Source: Neostapfia colusana (Eukaryota > Streptophyta > Magnoliopsida > Poales > Poaceae). From it: DNA of 64,000 nt. Positions 34,801 through 46,131 of the stretch are shown here, in pieces. Each line of letters begins with the position of its first letter. Position 1 is the stretch's first letter. The position numbers and the translations under genes are program-made. The notes under the pieces were generated by a model. The model was not told where the DNA came from and did not search any database. It was given only the letters and a program-made list of their open reading frames with translations. The stretch is taken from assembly GCA_030760725.1 (NCBI GenBank), contig JASWHV010000012.1, forward strand, positions 34,565,652 through 34,629,651. The letters run 5' to 3'.

Positions 34801-35204
34801 ATTTGTGCGTGGAGTTAAGGCGTCGGGCTTTGGGGAGGAGGCGCGGCGAGCAGCGGGCGATGGGACGGGCGTCGCGTGGCGATGGAACGATGGGGCATCC
34901 CATCGCTGGATTTCCAGCGGGCGGCATGGCGTCAGCCTGGATTCGGGCGCGGTTGTGCGGGAGGTAGGGGAAAGGGGGTGGTAGCAGGCCGGGCCGCGGG
35001 CGTGCGTGGAATAAAGAAGGGGAGGGGAGGGCAGGTCGGTCCGCAGGGAGGAAGGGGAGTGTGGAGCGGGTTAGGGAGGGATTGGGCTGGCCTGTAAGGG
35101 GGGCCAGCCCTCTTTTTTCTTTTCTTTTTCTCTTTCTTGTTGTTTTTATTTTGATTTTTAATTTGAATCAAACTTTTCATTCCTTTGAATTTGTGGTTGT
35201 TACA
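31836..35204 (-). repeat. 3' LTR of E3
   Basis: 3369 bp; in element orientation TGTAACAACC...GTCCTCACA. GC-rich half about 33900-35090, AT-rich remainder. G run at 34729-34741. Contains the acidic exon pair at 33558-33493 and 32144-32092. Confidence 0.92.
32092..33558 (-). other. LTR-embedded split acidic ORF, E3 3' LTR copy
   Basis: Exon A 33558-33493 (66 nt) follows GTACTATAG and reads NEEADEELEDPDYKEF and on to EAFE before the GC-type donor GAAG|GCAAGC. Exon B 32144-32092 follows CACGACCCTCAG, reads AEEARDKEGEARTGDE and a stop. Phases are 1 and 1, as in E1 and E2; the intron is about 1348 bp. The hairpin TGAGTAC...GTACTCA is at 32170-32188. Frame and splice sites survive although gag and pol of this element are full of stops. 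Confidence 0.5.
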
Positions 35205-35218
35205 GATCTACCCCACTT
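35205..35218 (-). promoter_or_regulatory. Polypurine tract of E3
   Basis: AAGTGGGGTAGATC on the - strand directly before the 3' LTR start TGTAACAACC. Confidence 0.7.
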
Positions 35219-35228
35219 AAATAGAATA

Positions 35229-38200
35229 TCATCCTCGAGATTCGGTTGCTCCCTCGAACAGGTGGGGAAACTCTCTCTTGAGGTCTTCCTTCCATTCCCA
35301 TGTAGCTTCTGTCTCGGTATGGTTATCCCATTGGACTCTTCAGAACTGCACTTGACTCCTACGTGTCTGCCAGGTTACGACATCTAGTATCCTCGTAGGC
35401 AGCTCTTGGTATCTTAAAGTCAGGTTGCAGATCCATCGCATCACACGACACTTGCTCCTCCGGTACTCTTAGGCACATCTTGAGTTGTGACACGTGGAAC
35501 ACATTGTGGACATCGGACGTAGTCTCTGGCAACTTCAAATGGTAGGCCACAGCTCCTACTCTTCTGAGTATTTCAAACGGTCCAATGTATTGTGGGACCA
35601 ACTTCCCTCGTATCTAGAATCTCCTCGTGCCTCGGATGGGTGACACCCTAAGGTATACAAAAGTCACCCTAGTCCAAAGTGAGCTCCCTTCAGTGGGTGT
35701 CTGCATAGCTCTTTTGCCTGCTCTAAGCTACCTTGAGATTTTCCCTGATTGTGACCACCCGTTCCTCTACGTCCTTAATGATGGCAGGGCCAAAGTACGA
35801 ACGCTCTCCAACCTCTGACCATATCAGCGGTGTTCGGCACATTCTACCGTGCAATGCCTCGAATGGCGAATCTGCAGGCTTGCCTGGTAGCCGTTGTTGA
35901 AGGAGAACTCTACAAATGATAGACTCTTTTCTCAGTCCTTCCCGCATGTCAGTGTGCATGCGCGCAGCATGTATTCTAATATTTGGTTCACCCGATCAGT
36001 CTGAACGTCCGTCAATGGATGGTAGGCGGAACTGTAGTCCAGTTTGGTTCCTAGAAGCACATGCAAACTCTTCCAAAAGTGCGCGGTGAACTGGGAGCCA
36101 CATCTGACACAATCTGGCTTGGCACTCCTTGCAGTCGGAGTATGTGGTAAATGTATAGTTGGGCCAGCTGGTCTCCATGGAAGGTTGTCTTGACCAGTAT
36201 AAAATGGGCTACTTTTGTCAGTCGATCCACTATGACCCAGATGGAGTTGTTTCCCCTTTTTGTCTGTGGTAGCACCGTTATGAAATCCATAACAATTTCA
36301 TCCCATTTCCACACTTGTATAGTTAGTGGCTGGAGCAACCCTACTGGTCTCTGATGCTCGGCCTTTACTCGGCGGCAGACGTTGCAATGGGCGACGAACT
36401 CTGCAATTTCCTTTTTTCATGGCCGCCCACCAATACTTTTGTTTTATGTCTTGGTACATCTTGGTGGTCCTGGGGTGGATGGAACACGCTGAGTTGTGCG
36501 CTTCATCCATTATGAGTCACCTTAGTCCATCTGCTTTCGGCACAAATATTCGGTTCTCATACCATAAGGTTTCTTGTTCGTCTACTCGAAACCCATGGGC
36601 TTTGCCTACCCCTGTCTGAGCCTTTAGTGTGTGGATCTCCAAATCTTCCTGTTGGGCATGCTGAACTCGGTCCTCCAACGTGGGTTGTAGGCAAAGTGTA
36701 CCCAGGTACCTGCTAGGCGCTAGGTGTAGGTTCAACTTCCACATCTCAACTTTCAGGCTTTGTTAACGGGTAATAGCTCTTACGGCATTACAGTGAGCCT
36801 TCCAGCTTAATGTGTCGGCTACCATGTTAGCCTTTCTAGGGTCATATTGTACTTCTAGGTTGTAATCCTTCATTAGCTCCAACCATCCTCGCTGCCTCAA
36901 ATTTAGTTCAGACTGGGTAAATATGTATTTCAGGTTTTTGTGGTCCGTAAAGATCTGACACTTATTTCCAATCATATAATGTCTCCAGATCTTTAGTGCG
37001 TGAACCACTGCTGCCAATTCCAGGTCATGAGTTGGGTAGTTCTTCTCATGTACCTTCAGCTGTCTAGATGCATAGGCGACGACTCGGTCATCCTGCATCA
37101 GCACACACCCGAGTCCTTGCCGGGAGGCGTCGCAGTATACTACAAAATCTTTATGTATGTCTGGCAAGATTAGTACTGGGGCCGCGGTTAACCTTTTCTT
37201 TAGCTCTCTGAAACTGTTCTCACAGGCGGGAGTCCACTCAAACTTCTTGTCTTTTGTCAACTTGGTCATGGGTCTTGCAATTTTGGAGAACCTTCTATAA
37301 ACCTCCGGTAGTACACTAGTCTAAGGAAACTTCGTATTTCCGTCATGCTAGTGGGCTGCATCAGTCAATGACTGCTTCAACCTTAGCAGGGTCCACTACC
37401 ACTCCCTCAGCCTTTATGATGTGTCTGAGGAACGCGACCTGCTGCAGCCAAAATACACACTTGCTGAATTTGGCGTACAGCTGGTGTGCTCTTAACCTCC
37501 CTAGCACTATTCTGAGATGTTCAGTATGCTATGCCTGGCTTTTTGAGTAGATCAGTATGTCGTCTATGAAGACGACGACAAATTTGTCCAACTCTTCCAT
37601 GAATATCTTATTCATTAGGTTCATGAAGTAAGCCAGTGCGTTGATCGGTCCGAATGGCATTACCATAAACTTGTATTGTCCTTATTGAGTTACAAAGCCT
37701 GTCTTCATGATATCTGCGTTTCTGATCTTCAGTTGGTAGTAACCTGACTGCAGGTCAATCTTGGAGCAGTACTTTGCACCCTTTAGTTGGTCCAACAAGT
37801 TGTCGATCGGTGGCAAAGGGTATTTGTTCTTGAATCGTGACCTCATTTAGGGATCGGTAAACGATACACATCCTTAAGCTATCATCCTTCTTAACAAAGA
37901 GCACGGGAGCTCCCCAGGGTGAAGAGCTAAGTCGGATAAATCCTTTTTCTTGCAACTCTACGATGTGCTCCTTTAGTTCAGCTAGCTCGTTGGCAGCCAT
38001 CCGGTAAGGTCCTTGGCTATCAGTGTTGCCCCAGGTATTAGGTCGATTAGGAATTCAATATCCCTATCCGGGGGCATTCTGGGTAGCTCGTCTAGAAATA
38101 CATCCGGGTATTCACTCACTACCGGCACTTGTTCCACGGGTGCCATCTCCATACTACATACTAGGGGCTCCACCCCTACTTTGCGGGGCTGGCATGTTAC

Positions 38201-38443
38201 TGTGATCCTGTCACAGTTTGTTGCCATGACCTTGCGGTCGGAACAGGATACATTCCTTTTATGTCGTGCCAACCAGTCCATTCCAAGGATAACATCTATG
38301 TCATCCCACTTCAGGGCGACTAGATCTGCTAGGAATTCTACCCCACTTATTTGGATCTTAACCTCCAGGCATCCAAGCTGGCACTTTATAGTGGCTCCTG
38401 GGGATTTGGTCACTAGTGGGGTTTTTAGCCAAACCGTTGGCAA
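35229..38443 (-). pseudogene. pol: E3 pol: RT, RNase H, integrase, chromodomain
   Basis: From high to low coordinate: protease C terminus and RT entry (ILGMDWLARHKRN; FLDELPRMPPDRDIEFLIDL, 38443-38000), RT (SSPWGAPVLFVKK, 37930; active-site region near 37560), RNase H (YCDASRQGLGCVLMQDD; FTDHKNLKYIFTQ, 37150-36900), integrase zinc region (HNSACSIHPRTTKMYQDIKQ, near 36500), core (VMDFITVLPQTKRG near 36285; QIVSD near 36130), integrase C terminus (VHNVFHVSQLKMCLRV near 35500) and a chromodomain-like end (QWDNHTETEATWEWKE, near 35300), with its stop at 35229-35231. Many frameshifts and stops separate these blocks. Non-functional. Confidence 0.9.
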
Positions 38444-40405
38444 TCAACTTTTAGCCACAAAGTTGGAGGAAACAAAAGAATGGGAAGCCCCGGAGTCAAA
38501 CAGTACTGTGGCAAGAGTTGAGTTGACTAGGTACTCACCAAGTACAACGTCTGGTGCATCTTCGACTTGTCTTGTGTCAATATGGTTCACATGACCACAT
38601 CCAAAAGGCTGAACCCGGTTCTGCAATACTGGCGCTTGTGGGGGGTTGCGCCCATTGTTGGACACAACGGTCCTTATTCCTGAGTTGGCAGGGGCGTCAT
38701 TCGGTTTCCTCATGAGTAGACATTTGCGATCAAGTGCCCCGGATCGCGGCAATGGAAACAAGCCCTCCCGCACTCGTCCGAGTTGTGTTAGCATTGCATT
38801 CACTACAGGAAAAACGATCATTGACGACGACCAAATTTATTGACGACGGGGTCGTCGTCTTTAATGTTATTGACGACGGCTTTATCTAGCCGTCGGCTAG
38901 ACGAGAACTGTCGTCAATAAATTATTGACGATGGTGGCCGTCGTCTTTAACTAAATTCGGGCCCACCCGAGGAGTTATTGACGACGGTGACCTAGAACCG
39001 TCGTCAACAAGTCCTTATAGAAGACAGTTTCGTAGCACCGTCGTCAATAACGGGGTATATAACCCGTGCGCGAGCCAGGAGGCGTCCAGTGCCGCCTCCC
39101 GACTCGCGCCGGACTTCCCCGTCGCCGCCGCCGTTCCGGTCGCCGCCGCACGTCCCCACCGCCGCTGCCGCCCGTCTCCGGCCCGAGGTAAGTCCCCTCC
39201 CCCTCCGGCCTCTCCCCGGCTTTCGTCACCCCCCGGCCGCGCCGCCCGCCACCGAGTTTGTTTGGGGTCGGCCTGCGAGTTCGTTTAGCGCGTGCTTGGA
39301 GTTTTCCGGTGTACTTCAGCGGAGATTGAATTAATGTGCTGCGGAACATTAGTTCTTTGTGGTCGATACTGCTGCGTAGGCTGCTGCAGGTTGGACCCCC
39401 AGGTGCGGAGTTGCATTGTGGGCTGGTTCATGGCCTTGGTGAGAAGTTGGGCCTTGCCTGTTGGAACCGTTCCTGTTGTTTGAATTTCGACGCTTGGGAC
39501 GTCCTCTTTCATTCCCCGTCCAACTTGGAGTGTGCTTCTTCCAATAGTATAGCTCTATTTATAAGGGTGTTGAAATCTAGGTATATGTGGGTGACTAGTT
39601 GTGCCCTCATCGCGTCGTTCAACCCCATACGAAAACGGTCTTGTTTCTTTCTATCAGTGTTGATTTCGCTGAAGGCATAGCGTCCCAGCTTCAGAATTTC
39701 TTAATGTACTGGTTGATGGTCATGGCTCCCTATCGTAGTGCATGGAACTCGTATGCCTTCATTTCTATAACCCCTTCAGGTATATGATAGTCCAGGAAGG
39801 CTTGCTGGAACTCCTACGGCTTATCGTGTCTGGTTCAGCCGCTGCTTCACGGTAGTTATCCCACCATTCACCGGCGGCTCCCACTAGTTGATTAGAGGCT
39901 AGTATAACCCGCTCCTGATCACCAGACGCTGTTATATCAAGCTTCTTGCTTATGTTACGCAACCAATCATCAGCTGCAGTGGGTCCTCATCGGTGCCATC
40001 GAGGACTGGGGGTCGGAGTCTCATGAACTCCGACATCCTAGAGGGCGGAGGCGCCCCAGGGCCGCGCTGTCCCGGCATTGCTTGGAATAGTGTTTGCAGC
40101 AATTGGGTTTGCACTGCCATCACTTCGGCCAACGTAGAAAGTGGAGGTAGAGGCACTACTTCTTCCTCTGCGGCGGTGACCTCCTCGGGATTGACTTCCC
40201 CAACTTCTTCTTGAGGGTTGCCTGCTCTGTTAGGTTCATCTCACCTGATCGCTGCTGCCCGTGGAGCCTTATTTGGTATGCGGCGTCCTGCTCCCCTGCC
40301 CCTCTGAGCGGGTCTTCCTTGGGACGTGTGCCCTACAGGTGCCTGGGCCCCTTCAATAGCTCGCTCATGGCGTGCCTGACCTCTGGCAGATCTCTTGAGG
40401 GCCAT
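38444..40405 (-). pseudogene. gag: E3 gag and protease, interrupted by a CACTA end
   Basis: Start at ATG 40405 (MALKRSARGQARHE). Gag core pieces: PLPPLSTLAEVMAVQTQLLQ and SRMSEFMRLRPPVLDGTDED (40160-39970), GDQERVILASNQLVGAAGEW (about 39900), then a Gln/Pro-rich linker to about 39330. The transposon end at 38801-39324 splits gag here. Beyond it come the zinc knuckle (CFHCRDPGHLIA, near 38740, frame-shifted before its last Cys) and the protease (VLFDSGASHSFVSSNF, near 38480). A stop after PRAAAIR and several frameshifts are present. Confidence 0.87.
38801..39324 (+). mobile_element. CACTA transposon end or small CACTA derivative
   Basis: Begins exactly CACTACAGGAAAAACG at 38801, the canonical terminus of plant CACTA (CMC) elements, after the trinucleotide ATT. 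The next 240 bases hold about nine copies, in both orientations, of TTGACGACGG/CCGTCGTCAA, typical subterminal repeats bound by the element's own protein. From 39070 a GC-rich leader-like stretch follows with a good splice donor CCGAG|GTAAGTCC at 39187. No transposase coding is present. The right end is uncertain: TTTTCCGGTG ending at 39311 weakly resembles the inverted terminus, and an ATT occurs at 39325-39327, joining gag sequence on both sides. Confidence 0.75.
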
Positions 40406-40831
40406 TTGTGGGAATGCAAGATTACAGAAAGTTTAGTCTTTCTGTTTGTTCTTTGATTCGTGTTTTACTTGCCTCTAGGCTCACGCATATTCTAATGTTC
40501 TTCTTAATCCCTAGTGTAGGCGTTAGCTACATCGGTCATGCTTGTCACACCTATTCCTTTGTCCAAGAGAGGGGGTGCTCCTATCTGGGCTCTTTGCCAT
40601 ATCATTTAACATAGATTTATCACACAACGAAAATCATTTAAAACCTAGCAAATCACATTATCCATTAATAGAGTACAAACAACACACCGTACAACACATA
40701 GCAGGTCTATGACCTTGCAACACACTCACACCACGCCTAACAGTCACGATGCTAATCACCTACCACCATAAGATACACACCTCACTTTACGTCGGGTTAC
40801 TCATGGTGCTACAGGCTGCTATCCCCGGTGA
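40406..40831. other. E3 spacer between orf0 and gag
   Basis: About 430 bases between the orf0 stop (40832) and the gag start (40405) on the - strand. Nothing coding seen; same position as the 270-base spacer in E2. Confidence 0.6.
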
Positions 40832-41959
40832 CTACTGTGGGGGAAACGGTGGGCGCAGCGCGTCCTCCATACCGTGGTCTTGGCGCCACTCGCGCCCCAA
40901 GTCGATCCCGTCGTTGACCAGCTCCTCGATGTTGCAGGGGAACTGTGCATCACCGCGTCCCAAGGTCCCCTGGCTAGGCCCACCACAACTAGCAACCTCC
41001 TCTAGTATCTCGACGCTCGGGTCCTAGCCGTCGTCTCCCTGTGGGTACTCCTCCTCTGGCTCGTCTGCGTTGTGGTCGTTGGAGTCGTTGTACGTCTCCG
41101 TGCTCCCAGTGCGTCCTCCATGCAACTTCCTAACCACCCGGATGTCCTTGCCTCGACCGAAGCGCCCAGCACCTCTGGCCATAGTAGCTCGGACGGTGAG
41201 AGACAGGTGGGGTACAGCTAGCACACACACAGCCTGTGGGCCACTCTCGTGTTGTACTGCCAAGGTGCTCTTATGAGCAGTGATCCGGACTCGAGCTCCT
41301 CCCGAGCAGGCTCTGGCCTGGTACAGGGAATCCAGCTCCCTGATGTGAGCCGTAGTCCTCTAGTTAAGCTCCACATGTAAGGCCTCTATCACCTCACGGG
41401 CTCGCGTGGTCTCTGTGCGGGCCTCATCCAGCTGGGCCTACAGACTTCTCACTCTAGCCTCTGCGTCCTGGGTGCGGACAACCTCTGCCATCCACTCCAT
41501 GAGGGAGTCCTCGCAGCACTGGTCCAAGGCAAGCATGTATATGGCAGTCTCTGCCAAGGTTGTATCCTCCACGGTCCTGATGGGTCCCTCCAGCGTCGCA
41601 ACTCAGTGTCTCCAGACGTAGCTGTCCTCGTGATGCACGGGGAAGTAGCTGATGGGCAGCGGCTCGGTCTGCTCCATGCACCTGTCACTGAGCTCCAACA
41701 GTGCATCTCATGCAACAGTCCTAATGGAGTCCACGTAGCGGGCTCCAGTGGATGGCAGTGCGTAGGGCTGTACTCCGTAAGATCCCAACACCTCGGTGAT
41801 ATGGACCTCTGCCTCGCAGCAAGGTGCACCATCTTTCACGTACTCCCTCTAGCGGTAGCACAGAAACCCCGTGTAGCCAAATCTCCCTAGGGCATGGATC
41901 AGCACCTGCAGGAATCCAGTCAGGTCCTGGCAAGTGCCCTCAGACCAGCCGTCCTCCAT
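40832..41959 (-). pseudogene. orf0: E3 orf0-like ORF with six nonsense codons and no frameshift
   Basis: A single 376-codon frame from ATG 41959 to TAG at 40832-40834. It is interrupted by six stops, four TAG and two TGA (including TAG at 41024-41026), with no frameshift that I can find. N-terminal part resembles E2 orf0 (GRFGYTGFLCY matches QQFGYN...; EQTEPLPISYFPVHHED matches AMEGTPYALVPVE). The middle is a charged coiled coil (AQLDEARTETTRAREVIEAL near 41430) and the tail is acidic (DEPEEEYPQGDD near 41050). The length is close to that of the E2 frame plus an extension. Function unknown; orf0-type proteins are known only from chromoviruses of this kind. Confidence 0.75.
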
Positions 41960-42117
41960 TTGTCAGGGTAAGACTTCAGGGGTCAGTGTCATTTTTAACA
42001 AAAAAATTAACATAAGAATTAGGTATGTCTAGTAAGGGTAGGTTTTCGTATATAATTTTGGAAATACGTGTTCAGTCAGTGTTTCGTCTCTAAGGTTTCA
42101 TCCTATGGTCATGTACG

Positions 42118-42129
42118 ACTCTGATACCA
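42118..42129 (-). promoter_or_regulatory. Primer binding site of E3
   Basis: TGGTATCAGAGT on the - strand, three bases from the 5' LTR; 11 of 12 match the initiator-Met tRNA complement found in E2. Confidence 0.88.
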
Positions 42130-42132
42130 CTC

Positions 42133-45100
42133 TGTGAGGACTCACCTTTTCTTGGCCCACTTGTGCTTCCCGTACCAATCCCTGGATCAGTAGTTGGTAC
42201 ACACAACAGAATGTTTTGAGTTCCATACATTAAATTATTCTCAACAAGACCATTATGGTCTTACAAGCAAGTCTTAGGTTACATACCGTGGGCCTCGAAG
42301 AGCCACTGAAAACAGAAAGACAAAGTCGAACAACAGCGGAGCGAGCGACACCCAGCCCCTCAGGCAGCCTTGGGCGCAGGATAAGACCTACTCGTCATCG
42401 GTTCGCGCTTCGCCTTCTTTGTCCCTTGCTTCTTCGGCCTCTAAGGGTTGTAGTAAGCAAGAGTGAGTACGGAAGGTACTCAGCAAGCCCTAACACTACA
42501 AAAGGGGGAGTGTTTCATGCAAGGGGTTGTAACAAGGCGTGGCCATACGGCTTAGAGTTACCAAAAAGCATTCATGCAGGGTCTCTTTCGAAAGAGGTTT
42601 GCAAAGCAAAACGGAGTCATGATTTTAGTTGGTGGGACCTAGGGGAGTTGAACTCCATCTCGCCAGTTCCCTAAGCTTTATTCAAACGTTCAAGCCCCAT
42701 GGCTCTACTAGCTCTAGCACACAGCCATAATATCCAAAACACGGCATCTACTGCCACACAATCCAATTCAAGGGAACATACTAAGACTAATCAACAGGAG
42801 CTTAGAACATAGTGTGTCAAGACCATGACAACGGTTATCCGGACGTTAACACTCTGTAGAGGTTGTACACTTTACCCATATGTCATGCACTCCTAGAAAG
42901 GGAGTAGCGTAACGTTCGCCTCATGTTCCCCGAGCAATCCCACAATCACACCTCGGGACGCACCCAGTGGCTACTTGGGCAATTACTCTCCTAGCCGGAT
43001 CATGGGTAATGACTCCCTGTGTCTTTTCCTGGTCTCCCGTGCCCTAGTGGCCGCCAGGTGGCTCATGTGGAAGTCACCGAGAAGGTAGAGGGAGTCCTGC
43101 CCTTACAGGTTATGTGGTTGCACGAAATCACTATGATTAATTCATATGAAGTGATCCTTATGTTGGTGAGGCGACTCCATCAAGTCCACGGTAGGTGGAC
43201 TACACCGAAGCACACGACTACTCAATCACCATATCCCGCCTCAACCATTTCTTTCCCACTTCACCTAACACCAGATGTTGGCATAATTCCCCCATCCTAC
43301 TTTCTAACTCCCACCATGAAGACATCTTTAAACACTTTTCGCAATTCCTATGGATAGTTGTAGTAAGTTGCGATGCAAACATCGCAGGGGTCCCTAAGAA
43401 TTCTACTTTCAAGAAAGTATGCGCATCATCACATTATAGTGTGATGATGGGACCTTAAGGTATCAAGGAGGTAAGTCTTCAAAGTCAAGAAGGGTTTGTG
43501 GTACTTCACATGTCATTCATGTGACTGTCACCATGCAAATATTCTGGCCCTGATTAACGATAGATGGCATGCTACTTGCTAGTGTATCGGCTAGCTGATG
43601 ACATCGAGCTACGTCATTTGAAAAGCAAGTAACCACCATCAATATCAAGTCATCATCATGAAGTTATAAAACTATGGCATCAGTCAGATCACTTACATAG
43701 TGATAGTACCACTAATCAAGTGGGTCTTAGCTACAACAATATTTAAAAATAGCCACAAAAAACATGCATGGTAAAAACAAGCTATTAGGACTATTTTGCA
43801 AAATCATAGGAGCAATATGATCAAGGGGTTAGATCTTGCCTTCAAAGGCTTCTAGAAATTCCTCGTAGTCCGGGTGTTCAAGTTCCTCCTCAGCTTCCTC
43901 GTTTGCTATAGTACGTAATTCGCACGAATCAGCGTTGAATCCAAAATAACTCCAAGAAATCCAAATAAATCCTTAGCAGTGTGGTGATAGCGAGTCTTTA
44001 GAAGTTTTGGTATATGGTATATTTTATTTGCGGCTTGAGTAGGGGACTTCGTCGCTTGGGTAGTTAAATACAAGTTTACCCTTGATCCCCCCTAGTTAAC
44101 CTAATGGATTAACACCTTTATTAAAATTAAAATTTCATGAGTTCATTTGGGTCACTTTTTCTTGCTACTATACTTTAATAGTTGATTCCTACTTTTAGGT
44201 AATTTTCTGAAATTTTCTGCACTTAAAAGTATATCTTGTGTGCCCTAGAGTGTGACTTTAGCAATTTTTGATGGGTACAGAGGCTGACAAGCAGGCCCAA
44301 GGTGGCAGGGGGTCCTCCGGTCACTGTTTCATGGACCCGGATCTAGCCTACAGCCGCTGGGTCTGTGGTCCATAGGGACCGAGCCCACGGCTGCCCAGCA
44401 GGGGTGTGCGGGCTGGCTGGCGCCCAGGTAGTGCTGACTCGGCTGCCACGCCCGCACGCCTGCCTGCGTGGTCTGCCACTTGGATGCTTCATGAGCGGGC
44501 GGCCGGAGCAGCTGCCAGCACGGCGGGGGCGACCGGTGGCCATCCGGAACCGCGCCGCCCTACCTATAGGGTCGGTTCCGAGGTTGTGTCGGGGTTCCCC
44601 TTGTTGTGGGGAGCTCCATGGGAGTTACCTTAGGACGAGGTGGCCACTGCAACGGCGGCTAGGGCTCACCGGAGATGGCGATGGCCATGGCACTCGGTGC
44701 GATGGAGCGTGCTCGCAATCTAAAGCAAATTTGCTGCTCCTACACGTGCATTGGGGTGTGCTGAAGGTCTTGAGATGCTCGGCTGGACCGGGGAAGGCTC
44801 CATGGTGGCCGGCGGCATGCCATGGCGGTGTGGTGCGGCGGCACTTAGTGTGCACATGCCCAGGGGCCCTATCCTCGAATGCTTGCGTGGGGGAAACGTT
44901 GTGCGTGATCCAGAGAAGCTGTGGGAGAGAGTAATCGAGGGGGGCGGAGGCTCACCGGTGCAATCCAACGACGGCGCCCGAGAGGGAAGGGCGCCGATTT
45001 GCAAAATTAGGGACCGGGCAGCACCTCTTATTGCTCAAACTGATGTTGTGGTGCTCGATGGGGATGGTTTGAGGGAGAATGGGGGGAGAAGGCGCCCTTT

Positions 45101-45535
45101 TGTAGCCGGGGAGAGGCGGTTCCGCAGCGAGGCGGTGCGGCGGCGTTTGTGCGCGAAGTTAAGGCGTCGAGCTTCTGGGAGGAGGTGCGGCGAGCGGCGG
45201 GCGATTGGACGGGCAACGCGGGCGGCACACGGCGATGGGACGGTGGGGCATCCTATCGCTGGATTCCCGGCAGGTGGCATGGCGCCGGCCTGGATTCGGG
45301 CGCGGGTGTGCGGGAGGTAGGGGAAAGGGGGGCGGTAGCAGGCCGGGCCGCGGGCATGCTTGAAAAAAACAGGTGGGGAGGGCAGGCCGGGCCGCGGGGA
45401 GGAAGGGGAGTGGGCCGCATGTTATAGGCCGGCCCAACCCTCTTTTTTTGTTTTCTTTTTCTCTTTCTTGTTGTTTTGATTTTGAGTTTTAATTTGAATC
45501 GAACTTTTCATTCCTTTGAATTTGTGTCCATTACA
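42133..45535 (-). repeat. 5' LTR of E3
   Basis: 3403 bp, TGTAATGGAC...GTCCTCACA in element orientation. Roughly 10% different from the copy at 31836-35204 over the part compared. Confidence 0.92.
42388..43905 (-). other. LTR-embedded split acidic ORF, E3 5' LTR copy
   Basis: Exon A 43905-43840 and exon B 42440-42388. In spite of the overall LTR divergence, both exons remain open, in phase 1, with the GC-type donor AAG|GCAAG and the stop kept. The acceptor of exon B has changed from CTCAG to CTTAG but keeps AG. The hairpin TGAGTAC...GTACTCA is near 42464-42482. Confidence 0.5.
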
Positions 45536-45540
45536 TAGAT
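45536..45540. repeat. Target-site duplication of E3, right
   Basis: TAGAT directly after the LTR end CCATTACA. Confidence 0.9.
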
Positions 45541-46131
45541 CACAATAAAATAAAATATATAGATCACCTTGTTCAGTATCAGAGTGAGGTTTTCTAGTGG
45601 AGGTGACTGCGACAGCATGTAGAGTAACGGAGCAAATCCATCAGTTATGCATCATTCACCAAACATTAAGCTAGTTATGTTGTTGAACATTGGGCACTCC
45701 GGTATTTCCCAATCAAATGCAACCTGGATATATGATAAAATGGACAAATACTTGAACACTAACATCAGCCGTGAGTAAAGTCAAGGTGATAAAAGTTGAA
45801 AGAATCCTTTATTAGTTTCTCCTCTTAAATGTATTTATTGTAAATCAGGAACAAAAGGGAAATATACTCTAAGAAGTATTAGTCCACGCTTCCATGTTTT
45901 TGAACTACTGTATCTCTTCTAATTTCTACCAACACCCTTTCAGGGAAAAATTAGTGATTTTTTACCATGTTGTTCTCGGCGATTCTTGTGCAAACTTTTC
46001 AGCAAACTATTGTTACTGACAAATGTAGATTATAAACAGAGAGCATGAATGCACCATGAGGATGCTCTTTTGGAAGTTTACATGTGAAACAGGTCAGCAG
46101 CACTGTATCTCCGTTTGTGCAGCGACCAGTT
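45541..46131. other. Unassigned AT-rich flank
   Basis: Continuation of the pre-E3 host DNA. No gene or repeat recognised; it may hold the 3' end of the F-box gene remnant that follows on the - strand. Confidence 0.5.

Larger units (their letters stand above)
31836..45535 (-). mobile_element. E3: old chromovirus (Ty3/gypsy, Tekay-like)
   Basis: 13.7-kb element on the - strand with both LTRs, primer site, orf0, gag-pro-pol and polypurine tract, flanked by TAGAT. The two LTRs differ at about 22 of 225 bases compared, so it is clearly the oldest of the three chromoviruses. Its polyprotein is riddled with stops and frameshifts, and a CACTA-type end sits in gag. Confidence 0.93.

Noticed and set aside
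39296..39311. TTTTCCGGTG as the right end of the CACTA element
   Set aside because: Only a weak match to the inverted CACTACAGGAAAA terminus, and the 3-base flank does not match ATT; kept as uncertain.
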